DNA of 64,000 bases from contig JACCLO010000007.1 in assembly GCA_029448655.1 (NCBI GenBank), forward strand, positions 2,108,001 through 2,172,000, in the 5' to 3' direction. The position numbers and the translations under genes are program-made. The notes beneath the pieces were generated by a model. That model saw nothing but the letters and a program-made list of their open reading frames with translations, was not told the DNA's origin and did no database searches. This document shows positions 10,215-21,695 of this stretch, in pieces (within the stretch, counting starts at the first letter, position 1; every line of letters begins with the position of its first letter). The DNA is from Wolfiporia cocos (Eukaryota; Basidiomycota; Agaricomycetes; Polyporales; Phaeolaceae).

Positions 10215-11138
10215 CTATGCAATCGCGAGTATATCCTCTTCTACCGAAGTAGTTGAGGGCCCTGCCACCTTGTCAGGTGGTGTTACACCGAAGGCAAAAG
10301 AAATTTGTAGCGCTACGCATTCCGCTATGATACGAGCCAAGTCCGTACGCCAATCCGAAAAGGAAATGTTGCCGAGCTGTTTACAGTACTTTTTCATAAT
10401 TCTCCACTCTTTGTTGGTGATCCTCCCTCGTCTCGCTCTATCCTTTACGTTATCCACCAAGTCCTCTAATTCTACTACCATAGTGTGGAAACGGATGTCG
10501 TTTTCCATATGGAAGCCTGGGTAGTTAGGGGGGTGGTTGGCGAGAGGGGTGAGACGAGTGAGAGTGCCTTCTAGCATGGGAATAACCTGTTCGCATGCTT
10601 GGAGAGGCTTCTTCTTCCCGAAGACGAGGGAAGGGTCGAGAATCTTGTGATTGGCCGGAACGGGAGGTCCGGCCGCCGGACTGGAAAGGCGGAGGGCTAG
10701 TGAAGAAGCTGCTTGCTTGGCTTCCTTGGCAGCTTGTTTGGCAGCGATTCGCTTATTCAGCTTATCGCGGGCGAGCTTGAGCTTGTTGAGTTCTCGGAGT
10801 TCGATGAGGTTCTCCATGGCGGTAATGGAAGCGGCTAGCTTCTCTTCCTCTGTCCAGATACGCTTAGCAAGTGGAACTGGCTTGGGAGGTCGAGGAGCGG
10901 GTTTCCCAGCCTCAGCGATGTGCTTTGGCATGTGGACGGGAATCTCCCAACGATGGAGCTTCCCGGTGTAGTCTTCCTTTACAGGAAGCGTGTAGGTGAC
11001 GTCCTCTGCCCGAGGAATGTCGGTGGTGTCGATGCGGCTGAGAAGGGACCGCTTTGCCGGCTTAACGTAAGGGGCAGTGGAGGAGCCACGGGTGCGACGG
11101 GTAACGCGGGGCATGATTCTAGAAAGTGCAGCCTTCAT
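10215..11138 (-). CDS. Element B: ORF0, unknown protein upstream of gag
   Basis: This is a 307-codon intact ORF in the same direction as gag and pol, the first long ORF after the leader. The N terminus is basic (MPRVTRRTRGS). Residues about 95-150 are heptad-like and charged (EEEKLAASITAMENLIELRE, then LARDKLNKRIAAKQAAKEAK), suggesting a coiled coil. The C-terminal half is mixed hydrophobic and charged with no zinc knuckle or catalytic motif. I do not recognise the family. A protein between leader and gag is unusual for Ty3/Gypsy elements; candidates are a captured host sequence or an extra structural protein. A possible 3' splice site (CTTTCTAG) lies immediately before the second ATG, near 11114. 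Confidence 0.6.
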   Translation of the reverse strand: MKAALSRIMPRVTRRTRGSSTAPYVKPAKRSLLSRIDTTDIPRAEDVTYTLPVKEDYTGKLHRWEIPVHMPKHIAEAGKPAPRPPKPVPLAKRIWTEEEKLAASITAMENLIELRELNKLKLARDKLNKRIAAKQAAKEAKQAASSLALRLSSPAAGPPVPANHKILDPSLVFGKKKPLQACEQVIPMLEGTLTRLTPLANHPPNYPGFHMENDIRFHTMVVELEDLVDNVKDRARRGRITNKEWRIMKKYCKQLGNISFSDWRTDLARIIAECVALQISFAFGVTPPDKVAGPSTTSVEEDILAIA

Positions 11139-12120
11139 GAGAAACGAAGTTTCCCAGTGATACGTCCAAGAACAGGAATAGAAGGGATTATGTAAGGTAG
11201 GGTAGTGGACTCCTTTTCAGGAGCAAAGAAGGTGTACTACGGGGCATAATTACTCTTATGTTGCGCGCAAACCCTGTGCCGAGACGGCGCGGATATTCGC
11301 ATGACCCTAACGGTCAGAGGCGCCGACTCCAGGGGTAGAGTTGCTGACTGCCAGGCCGGTTCCTGGGTCAGATGATTGGGATTCGGATACACAACACCGC
11401 CCCGGAGGGACGATGCCGGAAAGTGGCTGGGATTTTACATCCCTTAGCCTGTCCATGCTTCAACAATGAGGTTGCCGTCTACAGACTATCACGGGGTCTT
11501 TTTCAGGACATTGGAATACCATCGCGTCCACAGGTAAGTGGATTAGCCCTAAGGCGCGCAAGTGTACCCCTTTGCCCTATTTGACCCCATGACGTGCACG
11601 CCGAACTGCCCGGAGGACTTATGTTTTGTGGCTACCGCACTTGTCCTTTGGCAGGATTATCCGAAGATGATCCCCCTCACTGCTTTTCCCATAACGGGTT
11701 CAAAGCAGGGCCCTTACGCCTGGGCGGCGGCTTTGGAAAATTCCCATGCCATCATAATGATGACCCTGTGGATAGCGATGGGGCGCTGAACAACGCTTGC
11801 CATGGCAGGGGGTTGGGCGCACACAGGCAGACCGTCCCCTCTTCTCCCCAGGCGGGTCTTAACCGCTCACAGTCCAAGCTTGTCAGCGAGGACCGTGTCT
11901 CCTTGACCCTGGAGTCCGGGTTAGGTAGACCTCCTGCCTAAAAAGGCGGTGTGGCTTTCCTGGTTGCCAATCCTCTGCCGAGGATGGCGATGTATCCCCC
12001 AGATCTCAACTATCACCCCAAACTCTTTGTCAAGAGTAGGGATGTGCGCAGCAACGAGCAATAGCCCCTGTAGGATAGAAACCCAGGCCCAAGCGCAAGC
12101 GCAAGGGCGGGGGTAGGGGG
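11139..12120 (-). ncRNA. Element B: structured 5' leader shared with element D
   Basis: No long minus-strand ORF. Long blocks match the leader of D (21683-22680) with changes between them, for example GACGGTCTGCCTGTGTGCGC followed by CCAACCCCCTG, GGACTCCAGGGT and GTCCTCCGGGC. Conservation in an element without coding capacity suggests the RNA itself is selected, for example for packaging, dimerisation or translation. Function is inferred. Confidence 0.65.
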
Positions 12121-12131
12121 AGATTTGTTCT
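12121..12131 (-). promoter_or_regulatory. Element B: self-priming primer binding site
   Basis: On the minus strand AGAACAAATCT lies two bases (TT) inside the 5' LTR. It is the exact reverse complement of AGATTTGTTCT at 12266-12256 in the LTR, the presumed transcript start about 30 bp after the TATA box (TGTATATAAG, about 12300-12291). This is the Tf1-type arrangement in which the 5' end of the RNA primes its own reverse transcription. Confidence 0.8.
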
Positions 12132-12133
12132 AA

Positions 12134-12832
12134 TGACACAGACTAGACTGTGGGACTCACACTATAACCTTATAAGCGACTTGAAGAGGTTGCTGGAGGT
12201 TGGTGAGGAGACTAGTGGGCGCAAGCAGAGATGTTATGTAACTGTGCGAATGCAGAGAACAAATCTAAGGCTTATCCGCAGTGATAGCCCTACTTATATA
12301 CATGCATTGTTTGGTTACCAGTAAGGGAGCCAAACATGAAGACGGTCTGTGCGCAGACATAACTAATACAGCTAAGTCGTAAACTACAATAGACCATGTG
12401 CGCCGGTAATGGCCGCACCAGTAAGAGCGTTTGTTTGGACCGTAGGTCCATGTTGTGGAAGTGGCTGTAGCTACGTTAGTAAGCCATGCATGTGATTCTT
12501 ATATACCGGTATCGGAATATGAGTAATCGTAAGGTCATTGGCATGTGATAACGAGCGGGCCGCTTATCCAATTGTACTGACATAGCCCGGTATCGGGATA
12601 TGAGTAAGGCGCGTGACACCGGAGGTTAGTCCGCTGAGTCATTGACGCGTACAATCGTGTTATGTACGTGTTGTTATGACAAGTGGACGTATACCGCATT
12701 GTGTACGTGTTGTTTGGTTGCGTGTACGTGTAGACGGGCGCTTAGCAGCGTAAATGTCTACAAGGTCGTAGAAATACCAGATAAATAGGTAAAAATACGG
12801 GAAAAATAGTGGCATGTCCCAAATCTGTGACA
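12134..12832 (-). repeat. 5' LTR of element B (699 bp)
   Basis: In element orientation it starts TGTCACAG and ends CTGTGTCA. It holds a TATA box near 12300, the presumed start at 12266, and a strong 5' splice donor, GTGAGT, beginning at 12160, which would define a first exon of about 106 nt. It is nearly identical to the solo LTR at 41970-42628, apart from an extra segment of about 40 bp containing a repeated TACGTGTTGT motif. Confidence 0.9.
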
Positions 12833-13170
12833 CATTTAGTGTAGATGAGATACATTGTTTGAGTTCTACGATGTATCCTAATGTAGTCTATGGTTCGCGT
12901 TATATCCAAGTGTATCCGACACATCTGGATACATTTAAATACATTGGATTCTCACTGGGATTTATATCCCACAGGCAGTAGACTAAGTACATGTGTGGCA
13001 GCTAACGAGAGCCAAAGTGGTATGTAAGAGGTAGTTAGACAAGAGTAACATGGGAGTGGTGGTCATACGTGTGCGAGGTATTGTGACAAGAAGTGGAGTG
13101 TGATATATAATTAACAAGGTACAAACTGGGACAAGGTGCAGTGATTGCTGAAAATAACGATACCCCCAGC
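12833..13170. other. Flank of element B, nothing recognised
   Basis: AT-rich sequence with several TACATT/GATGTA-like words and no convincing ORF, RNA gene or terminal repeat. Confidence 0.5.
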
Positions 13171-13464
13171 ATGAGCCAAGAGGGTGAAGTTGTTATGTGT
13201 GTTAGCGATGTGGATGATCCAGGAAGCCCAAATTTGGCCGGGTCGAAGTTTCAGGTTAAGAAGGCAGGGGAAACGTGTGATCCGTAGAGGACGACCTTTG
13301 GATTTGAGGTATGCAAGGATGCCGAGTTGATCAATTTCTCTCCAGAATTCGCTGAGGAGCTCAGTAGAGGTGATGGGCGGAAGGTTAGGGCTTTTGTGAG
13401 GTCAAAGGGGGACAGAGTTGAGTTGAAGAATGTTGATGTGTTGGATATCACGTTGTATGGCAGG
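13171..13464 (+). pseudogene. Fragment of an unknown protein-coding gene
   Basis: From the ATG at 13171 one frame reads like protein for about 98 codons (GSKFQVKKAGETCDP, then FSPEFAEELSRGDGRKVRAF and SKGDRVELKNVDVLDITLYG), interrupted by one in-frame TAG near 13288. It ends exactly where an LTR-like end (TGTCACA) begins. I do not recognise the family. It may be a host or transposon gene remnant cut by the insertion. Confidence 0.35.
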
Positions 13465-13586
13465 TGTCACAATTCGACATGGCATTGCCCTTTCCCCGTC
13501 TTGAACCCATGAACTCAAGTCCAGAAGTCACCTTATTCCCCTCACCTTAGGACCTAGGCGGTGAGTCCCACAGCTAGTCTGTGTCA
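13465..13586 (+). repeat. Internally deleted LTR, 122 bp
   Basis: It starts TGTCACA and ends with the family U5 tail, GTGAGTCCCACAG to CTGTGTCA, but lacks the promoter region. The flanking bases do not form a TSD. Confidence 0.5.
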
Positions 13587-14345
13587 TGTCCTGTGGCTGA
13601 GAGAGTTAGCACATGCCAAACGTGTGCCAATGTGCCTTATCTCGACTGCATATAGTATTATGGTTTGATAGCATTGACACTGCTGGCCCTGTAGCACCTG
13701 TTTGGAATTCTTTTTTCTGTAGAAATTCAAGTAGTGATTTTCATATCTTAATATAGTGAGGTAATATAGAGCATCTAAAAATTTGAATCAATTTCCCAGA
13801 ACACATTTTCTCAATAGCTTGCTGTTTATGCTCTATGGGGATACAAATTGTTCATGTTGCAATGGTAACTTTATTAGGACTGCGTTCAGATCATGTGACC
13901 AGACATGTCACGCTTAACGTGTGCACCAGCCACACACCTGAAATTTCTGAGGCCTCTGTTATGACTGTTTGAACGGTCTGTAGTTTTTTATGCAATTAAA
14001 ATCAGCTCATAATCATTTCGAAAATCAGGCAAGCTGCTTACCACCCTATGGGCACCAGCAGCACAATGTAGACAAGCTCATACCGATGCAAAAGGATATC
14101 AAGCTGAAGACAGAGAAGATCAAGGCCCTCAGAAATGCTCTTACACACTTAGTGCACTAGAGAGCAAATGTGCAGGGATAATGGCACAAGCAGAGGTAGG
14201 ACTAGTGGAGACTCCAGTTGTTGATGGAGACCTGGGTAGAGATGACAATCAGTCTCATATAGCTTACTGATAGCTTTCTTGACATAACATTGCATGTATT
14301 TCACTCGGTGATGCTGCAATACCACTCTCTTGACAGACCATGAAC
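13587..14345. other. Nothing recognised
   Basis: AT-rich sequence without a convincing ORF, RNA gene or terminal repeat on either strand. Confidence 0.5.
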
Positions 14346-14775
14346 CAGGGTTGGCAGGGTCAAGGTTTGACCCCTTTCTCTTGACCCCTGGTCAAATCGC
14401 TTGACCCAGGTCAACACATGAATCTCATGTATATTGTGCCCACCATCTTAGCAATGTAGCTTCATGCTTAGACATTACATAATGGCCATTTTGTCCAATT
14501 GAGCATGAACCTACATGCTTTTGAGTCACAGTTGTCAGAGCTTGCATTCTACAGATCAATCTCACAGCACACACTACTAATAGCGTGACTTCTTGTCAAC
14601 TGCTGTACGAATCCAATATGGCTCTTGATGCACACAGGCAGCATCCAATCACAGCCATCTTAGTAGGTCATGCACAAGTCACGCCTTGACCCATTGACCC
14701 CCATTGACCTTTGACCCCTGGTCAAGGGTTGACCCAGGTTTGACCTGGTCAACCTGGGTCAATGCCAATGACCCA
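14346..14775. mobile_element. Short non-autonomous element with TTGACCC/GGGTCAA arrays at both ends
   Basis: The left end reads CAGGGTTGGCAGGGTCAAGG, followed by repeats of TTGACCC. The right end carries the same words inverted, GGTCAACCTGGGTCAATGCC, about 430 bp away. hAT elements often begin CAGGGTTG and have arrays of short subterminal repeats. I cannot see a clear 8-bp TSD, so the exact ends and the superfamily are uncertain. Confidence 0.45.
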
Positions 14776-14953
14776 GGAATCCGGCCTGAGGTCGGCATCT
14801 CATACTGAGGGTGCACATTTGGCCTGGGTCACCACATCAGACTAGCATGCATAGTCACAGCAGTAGAGGTTAAGGATAGAAGAGGGACACACCCCAATGG
14901 TACATTGATAAGTCTGAGGAGTACGCCTCAGACTTTAGTACATGCAATGTCGT

Positions 14954-15661
14954 TGTTACGGGTTGAATACCCGTTCGTATATTTGAGTTGTGAATATAGA
15001 TCATTCTTCTGCACGTAGGCACGTCGCTGTATGCAAGGCAAATACTCGTTAGATGCCTTCAAGTCCTAGGTGAAGTTCCTAGGAGATCATGTAATATCCA
15101 ATATGCGTTAGAGGATATAATCTGTTCGGGTGTGAGTCTAATAGAGTGTAAGACTCGCCTAAGTCTGAGAAGTCAGCGTGCACTTTGAGGACTTAGTCGT
15201 TTGGTTGCTTGAGCGAGAAATACTGAGCGTAGTTTCCTACGTTTGAGAACGAGTATCAGACTTCTTGTTTGTACAACAAGTTTGAGCTGAAGAGCCTCGA
15301 CAGTAAGTACATGAGTTTATATACTACACTGGGTTTTAGGGGTCAAGTCAGTCCCAGATGTCACCGATACTATCTATGCTATAGTACCAAACATTTGATA
15401 AGTATGGAGTGATATATCCGAGATGATAGATAGGAATGATGGCAGCTGAACGCCATCTATCAGCTAGTAAACAATGAACATGAAATGGGAGCAGAGTTGG
15501 ATCTGCCAAAGGTGGAATGTGCCCTATACACTAGTACAACTGGGGGTGTGCCCAGTAGAGTCACGAGTAGCCAGGGGGGTTGGTTGTGCAACAAGTCCCT
15601 GTATCGTATTCACCCAATGGTGAGTTCTGCCAGTGTTCGAAAAATCGAAATAACCGTAACA
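14954..15661 (-). repeat. Solo LTR, family A, 708 bp
   Basis: The ends are TGTTACGG and CCGTAACA, flanked by the 5-bp TSD GTCGT (14949-14953 and 15662-15666). The orientation is opposite to the LTR of element A. Confidence 0.93.
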
Positions 15662-16101
15662 GTCGTGCACCACTACCTAAAAGACTACCCTAAAGCAGCA
15701 CCTACAACTACCACCCAGAACAGTCCTATGGAATGCTTACATAATATGCTACAATACTATATACCCTTGAGTACCCAGTGATAACCTAAGCTCCCTATGT
15801 TAAATGCTACAGGTCATGTGATCGCTGCACACTATACCTCATGTCGCAGAATTAACTGTGACAGCCAAACCTGCCATGAACAGCCTCTGACAGCGGCATG
15901 TCACGACATGTCAATGCCACTTAGCGTCTATCCAATCTCAAATGCATGGATTTGGCAGGAGCTGGAGCTTAACCTAATCAGTTTGTGGGACACATTTCGA
16001 ACCGAGGTTGCTGCTCCCCAACTGCCACGATTCTCCCCAGAATCACATCAGGGTGCATCTTGTACTCAAACCACCACCTTCAGATTAGATGCTCATCTAC
16101 C

Positions 16102-17915
16102 ATGACTCCCCCTGTCACAGATTTCCTAGGGCATACCCTATTTTTACCTAAATTTACCACCTTCCTACGGAGCTACACATAGTTATTAGGCATTTACTCA
16201 TAGATAACCACTAGGTTACCTACACTGAATCCCTTACACGTAGTTAGTACCCCTAACCTATGTACTTGAACCCCGTGCCTGACCTCGTACAGTCCCATGA
16301 CCACAAACCCGCGCCTACGTCTAGACACATGACTACGGCACATCCCAAATCCTCCTCAGCCATTGCCTTTAGCGTAACACATGACTGTGGAACCTCGCCT
16401 GGCAGCTACTGTCCTTAGACGCACGCTGACGCGGCCTCAACTGGCGCCTATACCAAGCACCTCCCATTGACGCAGGCAGACGCGGCCCTCCAGTAGGCGC
16501 ATGCTGATGCGTCCTCCGTAGCTGCCCGTATTGACATGGCTACGCGGCTCCCGCCGCACCCTGAATCACGCACCTGGCATTACCGCCAGCACACAGACCC
16601 CTCGGCTTTAGGGTAGGCCTAGCTACACTGTTGCCGATACCTGTATATAAACCGTAATCTTCTGAGTGTACTACCTCAGAACTAATCACCTCTTGACTCC
16701 TGCTGAATCATACATCGACCTAAGCACTCAACTACCTCGCTGCCCCTTAACATCTCTCGTCAACCCCTCAAGAAGTATAAGTGAGTAGTTTGTGTCACCC
16801 CCAACACACCGTCCCCACCACCAACCACCCTTCTCTGCTAATACTGTCCCTTCTATGCGCCCCCACAACACCACCGATGCCACTTTCGCATTCACCCTTT
16901 TGTTTAACCAAGCTCAGAGCATTTTCCATGCCCATAAAAGCCACTCCTCCACCCATTCGTTGCCTCTCTGGCACTCCCACATTCCATACCTCGTTGACAC
17001 CATCACCACAGGAGCTGACCTCCTCGCTGCCAACCCTGCAGCACTCATCCGCGTCCACCAGGATGCGACTCAACTTTGCCAACACCTCGACCATCTTTTG
17101 ACCTCACCTCAACCTCATGGCACAGCACCTATGGTGCCCCATCTTTTCCACCCAAACCCTTAGCCCAACCCATGTCTCACACAAGACCATCACACATCCC
17201 ACGAGTCAAGCCTTGTGTGACACACCCACTCTGCCATCCTTTACCACCGAAACCGGATTTCTCTACCAAGAAACCGGCCATGCCTCCACCAACTATGCCT
17301 CAACCTCCACCTCTCACCCCTGATGAGGAAACCAATTCCCAATGGGAAACGGCTCCCCCCACTCCCACCCAGGACCTTTACTGTGACCTTCCTGCTGACA
17401 AATGGCACACCGCCAACCACTCCGGGAAACATTCCCCCCACCCACCATCCCAATCTGCTTCCGCACCACCAACCCTGCGTTTTCCTACTCCAGTAGCACC
17501 TATGCCACCTCGGGTACCCACACCGCAACCAATGACACCCATCACAGCACCCACTCCAGTAAGGCTGCCTCCGCATATTGCCTCACCTAGACCCACTACA
17601 TCTCCACCACCAGACTCTACCACTCCAGAGATGACCACACCTCCACCTGCATCGCATCTCGATCCCACTGGATCCACCCACGAACACGTTGGTGATCTCA
17701 CCACCCTCACAAACTCTTTTGTACCTCCACACAAATGCGCCTCGAGCCCAGTTTACAAACCACACTTGCCAATCCATGCACAAGAAATCTTCTTTAACCA
17801 ACCCATGTTTGACACCCTTCACACCATCAGCACTCCACCCCCTGATCCCCACTCTGAACCAGTCACCCAACTCAACGAACCACACCCGGCCATCCCTGCT
17901 GTCACAAACCTGTGA
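16102..17915 (+). pseudogene. Proline-rich, possibly Gag-like gene split by a solo LTR
   Basis: The start codon (16102-16104) and one Thr codon lie before a solo LTR (16113-16797). Past the LTR and its TSD the frame continues as PPTHRPHHQPPF to 17163. Its helical-looking segment (FTLLFNQAQSIFHAH to ALIRVHQDATQLCQHLDHLL) could be a capsid-like region. A second frame, 17076-17915 (279 codons), overlaps and is Pro/Thr-rich (for example PQPMTPITAPTPVRLPPH). A frameshift or a spliced intron would be needed to join them. No zinc knuckle or enzyme motif is visible. It could be the gag of a lost retroelement or a low-complexity host protein. Confidence 0.4.
16113..16797 (+). repeat. Solo LTR, 685 bp, inserted two codons into an ORF
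   Basis: The ends are TGTCACAG and TTGTGTCA. The TSD is CCCCC on both sides (16108-16112, 16798-16802). There is a TATA box (TGTATATAAAC) near 16644 and a splice donor (AAGTGAGT) at the U5 end. Confidence 0.88.
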
Positions 17916-17967
17916 CCATCCTCCACCAATGCTCTGCCCATTCTATCTGCCCCAACCCCTGATAGTG

Positions 17968-18225
17968 ACTAGTTAGTCAAGGTCGCAGACGAGTGGTCTT
18001 AAGTAGCACAGCAGAGAGGTACAGTGTAAGGGGGCCTAAGCCCCAATGAACGGATTGACAAGTCTGGGGAGTTAGCCCCAGACGGTGTGGTATATATACA
18101 GTTGAAAGTAGCAGCGCTAACTACTGGTAACTAACCATGCCCTAAAGCAACGCGGCCTGTGCGCATGCACCTAGTACACAACCAGTGACTGCTTACGTAA
18201 ATACATCATGTGACCAGCAGGCTAT
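17968..18225 (-). repeat. LTR fragment with promoter
   Basis: It holds a minus-strand TATA-like box (complement of GGTATATATACAG near 18090) and the family words CCCTAAAG and GGCCTGTGCGC. The terminal ends are missing. Confidence 0.5.
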
Positions 18226-19259
18226 CTAATCTCTCACAAGCGACTATCTAATAAGTCGGTGACAAGGGAGCACCAGTCAAGTGCAAGCAGGGTGAGAGGT
18301 GCTTCTGTGGCGCTAGCCGAGAAGAATAGAAATTAAGGACATCAAGCCCTGCCTTGAATATGTACAGGGAAAGGCACGTGCTATCGCTAGTAAGCCTACC
18401 CTAAATGAGAGTGGTCTGTGCACCATAAGGGCGCATACAGCTGAGTCAGTACTCTACAATGACAGTGGTAGGCCGGTAATGGCCGGACCAGTCATAAGGA
18501 GAGTGTGAGTCACCTTTTGGTTGACACAGAAATGAGCACAGCCCAGTTGTAAAGTAACCGGTGGTCTGGTAAGGTGAGGGAATATGGCTATTCGCAAGGT
18601 CCAAGGGCTGACTAAGGTGTAGCACTGAGTCAGTTGTGCCATTGGCTAAGCCTTGGGGGCTGAAGCTATGATGTATGGCCTAGTGGGGCCAGGGACTACT
18701 GGGCCATGAAGCTAGAGTCCAGGACTTGGCTTATGCTGGAGTCCAGAGGTGGTCCACAAGTGCTGGACCAATAGCAATAATGCCTTGTGGCTATCATTAT
18801 GCTATGGTGCCATAGTTGCACAAGCATGGCATGCTTGGTGGCATCATAAGGTCCTAGGTTCTGCAGGTGGGGGCAGTGATGTAATGGTTCTGGCCTTGCA
18901 GCTAGACTGGGTGACATAGCGATGACATAGCTTGGTCTGGACTGTAGTGATGTATACCAGGGTTAGCCTTGTGGCTGTGCTGATGGTGACGTTGCTATGC
19001 AGTCATAAGTCTGGGCTTAGGCCTTGATGGCTGTAGCTATGACATTGGGTGACGCATGAGTCCTGACTAGCATGTAATGCTGTGCCATGGCTGCTTAGTA
19101 GCGTGATTGATGTGTATGTAAGTGATAAGGCCTTGCATTAGCTTGGCATGTCGGCAATATGGGATAATCCCAGGATGACTTGTAGTTTAGATGTGGTAAT
19201 TCCGGATAAATTGCTATAGTGCGTGGAAAATTGCTAGGGTCCCAGATAAATCTGTGACA
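18226..19259 (-). repeat. Degenerate D-family LTR, one end missing
   Basis: It resembles the solo LTR at 36115-37149 through most of its length, including GCCGAGAAGAATAGAA and a GGCCGGTAATGGCC palindrome. It ends CCCAGATAAATCTGTGACA at 19259. The U5 tip with GTGAGT is not recognisable. Confidence 0.6.
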
Positions 19260-20753
19260 TGACATCCAGGAGATCCTGTTAGTGTGGGATTGCCAGTCCC
19301 CATGAGTAACTAAGAACCCAGTATTAAGGTGGTTGGGCAGTGCTTGCAGTGTGCATATGGCAAGTGAAACATGTACAGTTGTCTGCATAAGGTGGTGAGG
19401 GGTGGCACAGGAACATTGACACTCTGAATGCATTATCATTCTGCAACTGGTGTGAATGCACAACATCAGGTAGAGATGCAGAGAGTATGTAAAGTGGGCA
19501 GGATGCATGGTAGAATGAGGGGAAGGAATGAACAGTTAGAGGAAAAGGTACATGTCCACCATGATCTTCCTAAATGTGTATGTTGCAATTTCAGGTTTGC
19601 AACCATTGCAATGGCGATCAGCATGGCCACACAAAGGTATGAGCAGACAAGCTAGTGGGTAGACCGTAGTTGGTTTCTCCGGAAGGGTATATAGACAGGG
19701 AACAAGCAGATTGGCTCATTGCCAGTTTGTAAGCAACCTACATTTGACTATCCTGTACCGGGGATTCACCCCTGCGGCCACAGACTTTCCACAGTGTATG
19801 CCAGCATCGACCCAACGAATGTGCAGTAAATGTGATGACAGTAGTCTGGTGGATGACAACACAAGAAGGTAGAAATGGCCACTAGCATGTGGTAAAATTA
19901 TGTTTTCACTTGTGCAGATGCTGGAGCTAGCATCTTTCAGATGCACAAGGGTCTGGCTGGGCCACTGTCAATACTAGGTACAATAATTCTGTGGTTAAGT
20001 GGCAACAGTGCCATGGTATTGTATTACATGAAGCAATATTTGACTCCCCAAGTACTTGTATTATTTGTTTGACTATTTATCTCACCTGCATGAGAAGAAA
20101 TTACCTCACAAGATCATCTCATGGATCTATTACTCAGAAGAGATGCATCCTCAATATTGAACTTGTATAATCACCCATGGCTTCACCATGGATGTGGACT
20201 TGTCACTTAGATATGGTTTCTCAAAGCATGTGTGACTATAAGCAATTACTGGTGAAAGCTCATCAAAGTTCTCTCAAGCCTGTCCTAAAGCTGGCTTATA
20301 CTCATATTCTACCTGGGATATTGATTTGAACAGATATTTAACCCATAACAGTTACTACAAGATGCAAAAGGAGGTACTTACCATGGGGACTCCACCTGCA
20401 TAAGTAGCTGGGCCCATAATCTCAGGTGAACTGAGATTGTAGCCCTTTTGGGGTTTGGCTAATGCCTCTCATGAGTGCTGCTGCATTGGGTCTGTGGCAC
20501 ATCTTGTGATATAACTATCACAATCCTAAGACTTACCAGTAAACTGTTGAAGTAAGGGGGTAAAAACAGGGGGCAAGAGTTTAAGTGAGGATAATGCTTT
20601 GTAATTGTGTATCAATGATGTGAATAGAGCTGGGGACTTAACACCCCTGGCAACTGTCTTATATACATGTTGGGGAGGACACTAGGGACTGGTAATGGTC
20701 CCCATGTTAGTGTCATGGAAAAGTGACATGGGATTTACTTCCTATTTTCTAGG
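19260..20753. other. Mostly unrecognised; G-type LTR remnant at about 20405-20512
   Basis: No convincing gene. Bases 20405-20512 resemble the 3' half of the LTR of element G: TAGCCCTTTTGGGG, GCATTGGGTC, and CTTGTGATATA at the end. This suggests an old copy of that miniature family. Confidence 0.45.
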
Positions 20754-21682
20754 TGTCACAGATTTATCTGGGGCTTACAGCATTTTTCCCTACGATTATA
20801 GCAATTTATCCGGGATTTATACGTCTAACTACAAGTTATCTATGGGTTAACTCCCATTGCCACCACGACAAGCTCTTTACTGGACTTATCAACCACATGA
20901 CCAGCTTACATAACGCTACGGTACCTTCCGGTCCAATAGCAACACTACAGCTACGTCATAGGTCTCGCCCGTTAGAGCAAGACCAGCCACATCATAAGAT
21001 CTTAGATCATAATGATAGGCCGAGCGCGGCACGCTCGCATAATAATGTCCACAACACCAAACATCGCCACCAAGCAATGTTCTATTGGGTCGGCCTCCTC
21101 GGCTTCCCACCGTCATAAGATCCTTGATCATAATGACACCTCAGGCGCGGCACGCCTTCGCATAATTATGTCAACACGACCATACAGCACTATATTAGCA
21201 ACAAGGCAATATCGTTGTTGGTCCGGCCTTATCGGCCATCAATACCCGGGCTGTGCCCGCGTTTATCACAGATAATAATAAACCTCCTCTCTTACTATTG
21301 GTGCGGCAATTACCGGCCCACACGGCCATTGTAGATAGGATCATAAACACATAGATAAGATAAGCTTCGCCCATTGGCAAAGCCGCATAACCCGGAAAGG
21401 TAATACTATACAGTATCACATGACCTCTCCGCATACATGTATTTAAGTAGGAGCCAAGCGCTCCATACTTCAGTTCTATTCTATCGTCGTTACCACGAAT
21501 GCCCACCTGCGGAGTACCATAGGTACTCCCAGTGGACTACCATTGGTAGTCCCAAGCTTCGTCTGGTTTGCGGCTGCGCTACTTCCACTAGCAACTGCTG
21601 CACTGGGTCCATCTTCCTCGTCTAGTCGCCCTAGTACCTCAGGATAGCGACTAGGTGAGTCCCACAGGATAGATCTGTGTCA
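20754..21682 (+). repeat. 5' LTR of element D with promoter and splice donor
   Basis: It starts TGTCACAG and ends CTGTGTCA. A TATA-like TATTTAAG lies near 21440. The presumed transcript start, AGTTCTATTCT, is at 21472-21482. A perfect splice donor, AG/GTGAGT, is at 21653-21660, giving a first exon of about 183 nt. Confidence 0.88.
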
Positions 21683-21684
21683 TA

Positions 21685-21695
21685 AGAATAGAACT
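21685..21695 (+). promoter_or_regulatory. Element D: self-priming primer binding site
   Basis: AGAATAGAACT lies two bases (TA) after the LTR and is the exact reverse complement of the presumed transcript start AGTTCTATTCT (21472-21482). Confidence 0.82.

Larger units (their letters stand above)
4586..12832 (-). mobile_element. Element B: Ty3/Gypsy chromovirus-like retrotransposon, 3' part displaced by A
   Basis: On the minus strand the order is 5' LTR (12832-12134), self-priming site, about 1 kb of structured leader, ORF0, a small acidic ORF, gag and pol. Element A breaks pol just after the motif ERSLSPR, so the rest of B must lie left of the window. A solo LTR of the same family is at 41970-42628. 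The 5 bp outside the 5' LTR are CATTT; the partner TSD cannot be seen. Confidence 0.9.

Noticed and set aside
17327..17341. Hammerhead ribozyme core (CTGATGAGGAAAC)
   Set aside because: No stem II between CTGATGAG and GAAA and no flanking stems I or III; it lies in a proline-rich reading frame.
20753..21118. ORFs repeated at 25534-25920 (and the 66-, 71-, 87- and 103-codon pairs) as duplicated genes
   Set aside because: They lie wholly in the duplicated LTRs of D or E, so the repetition reflects the LTR, not coding selection.
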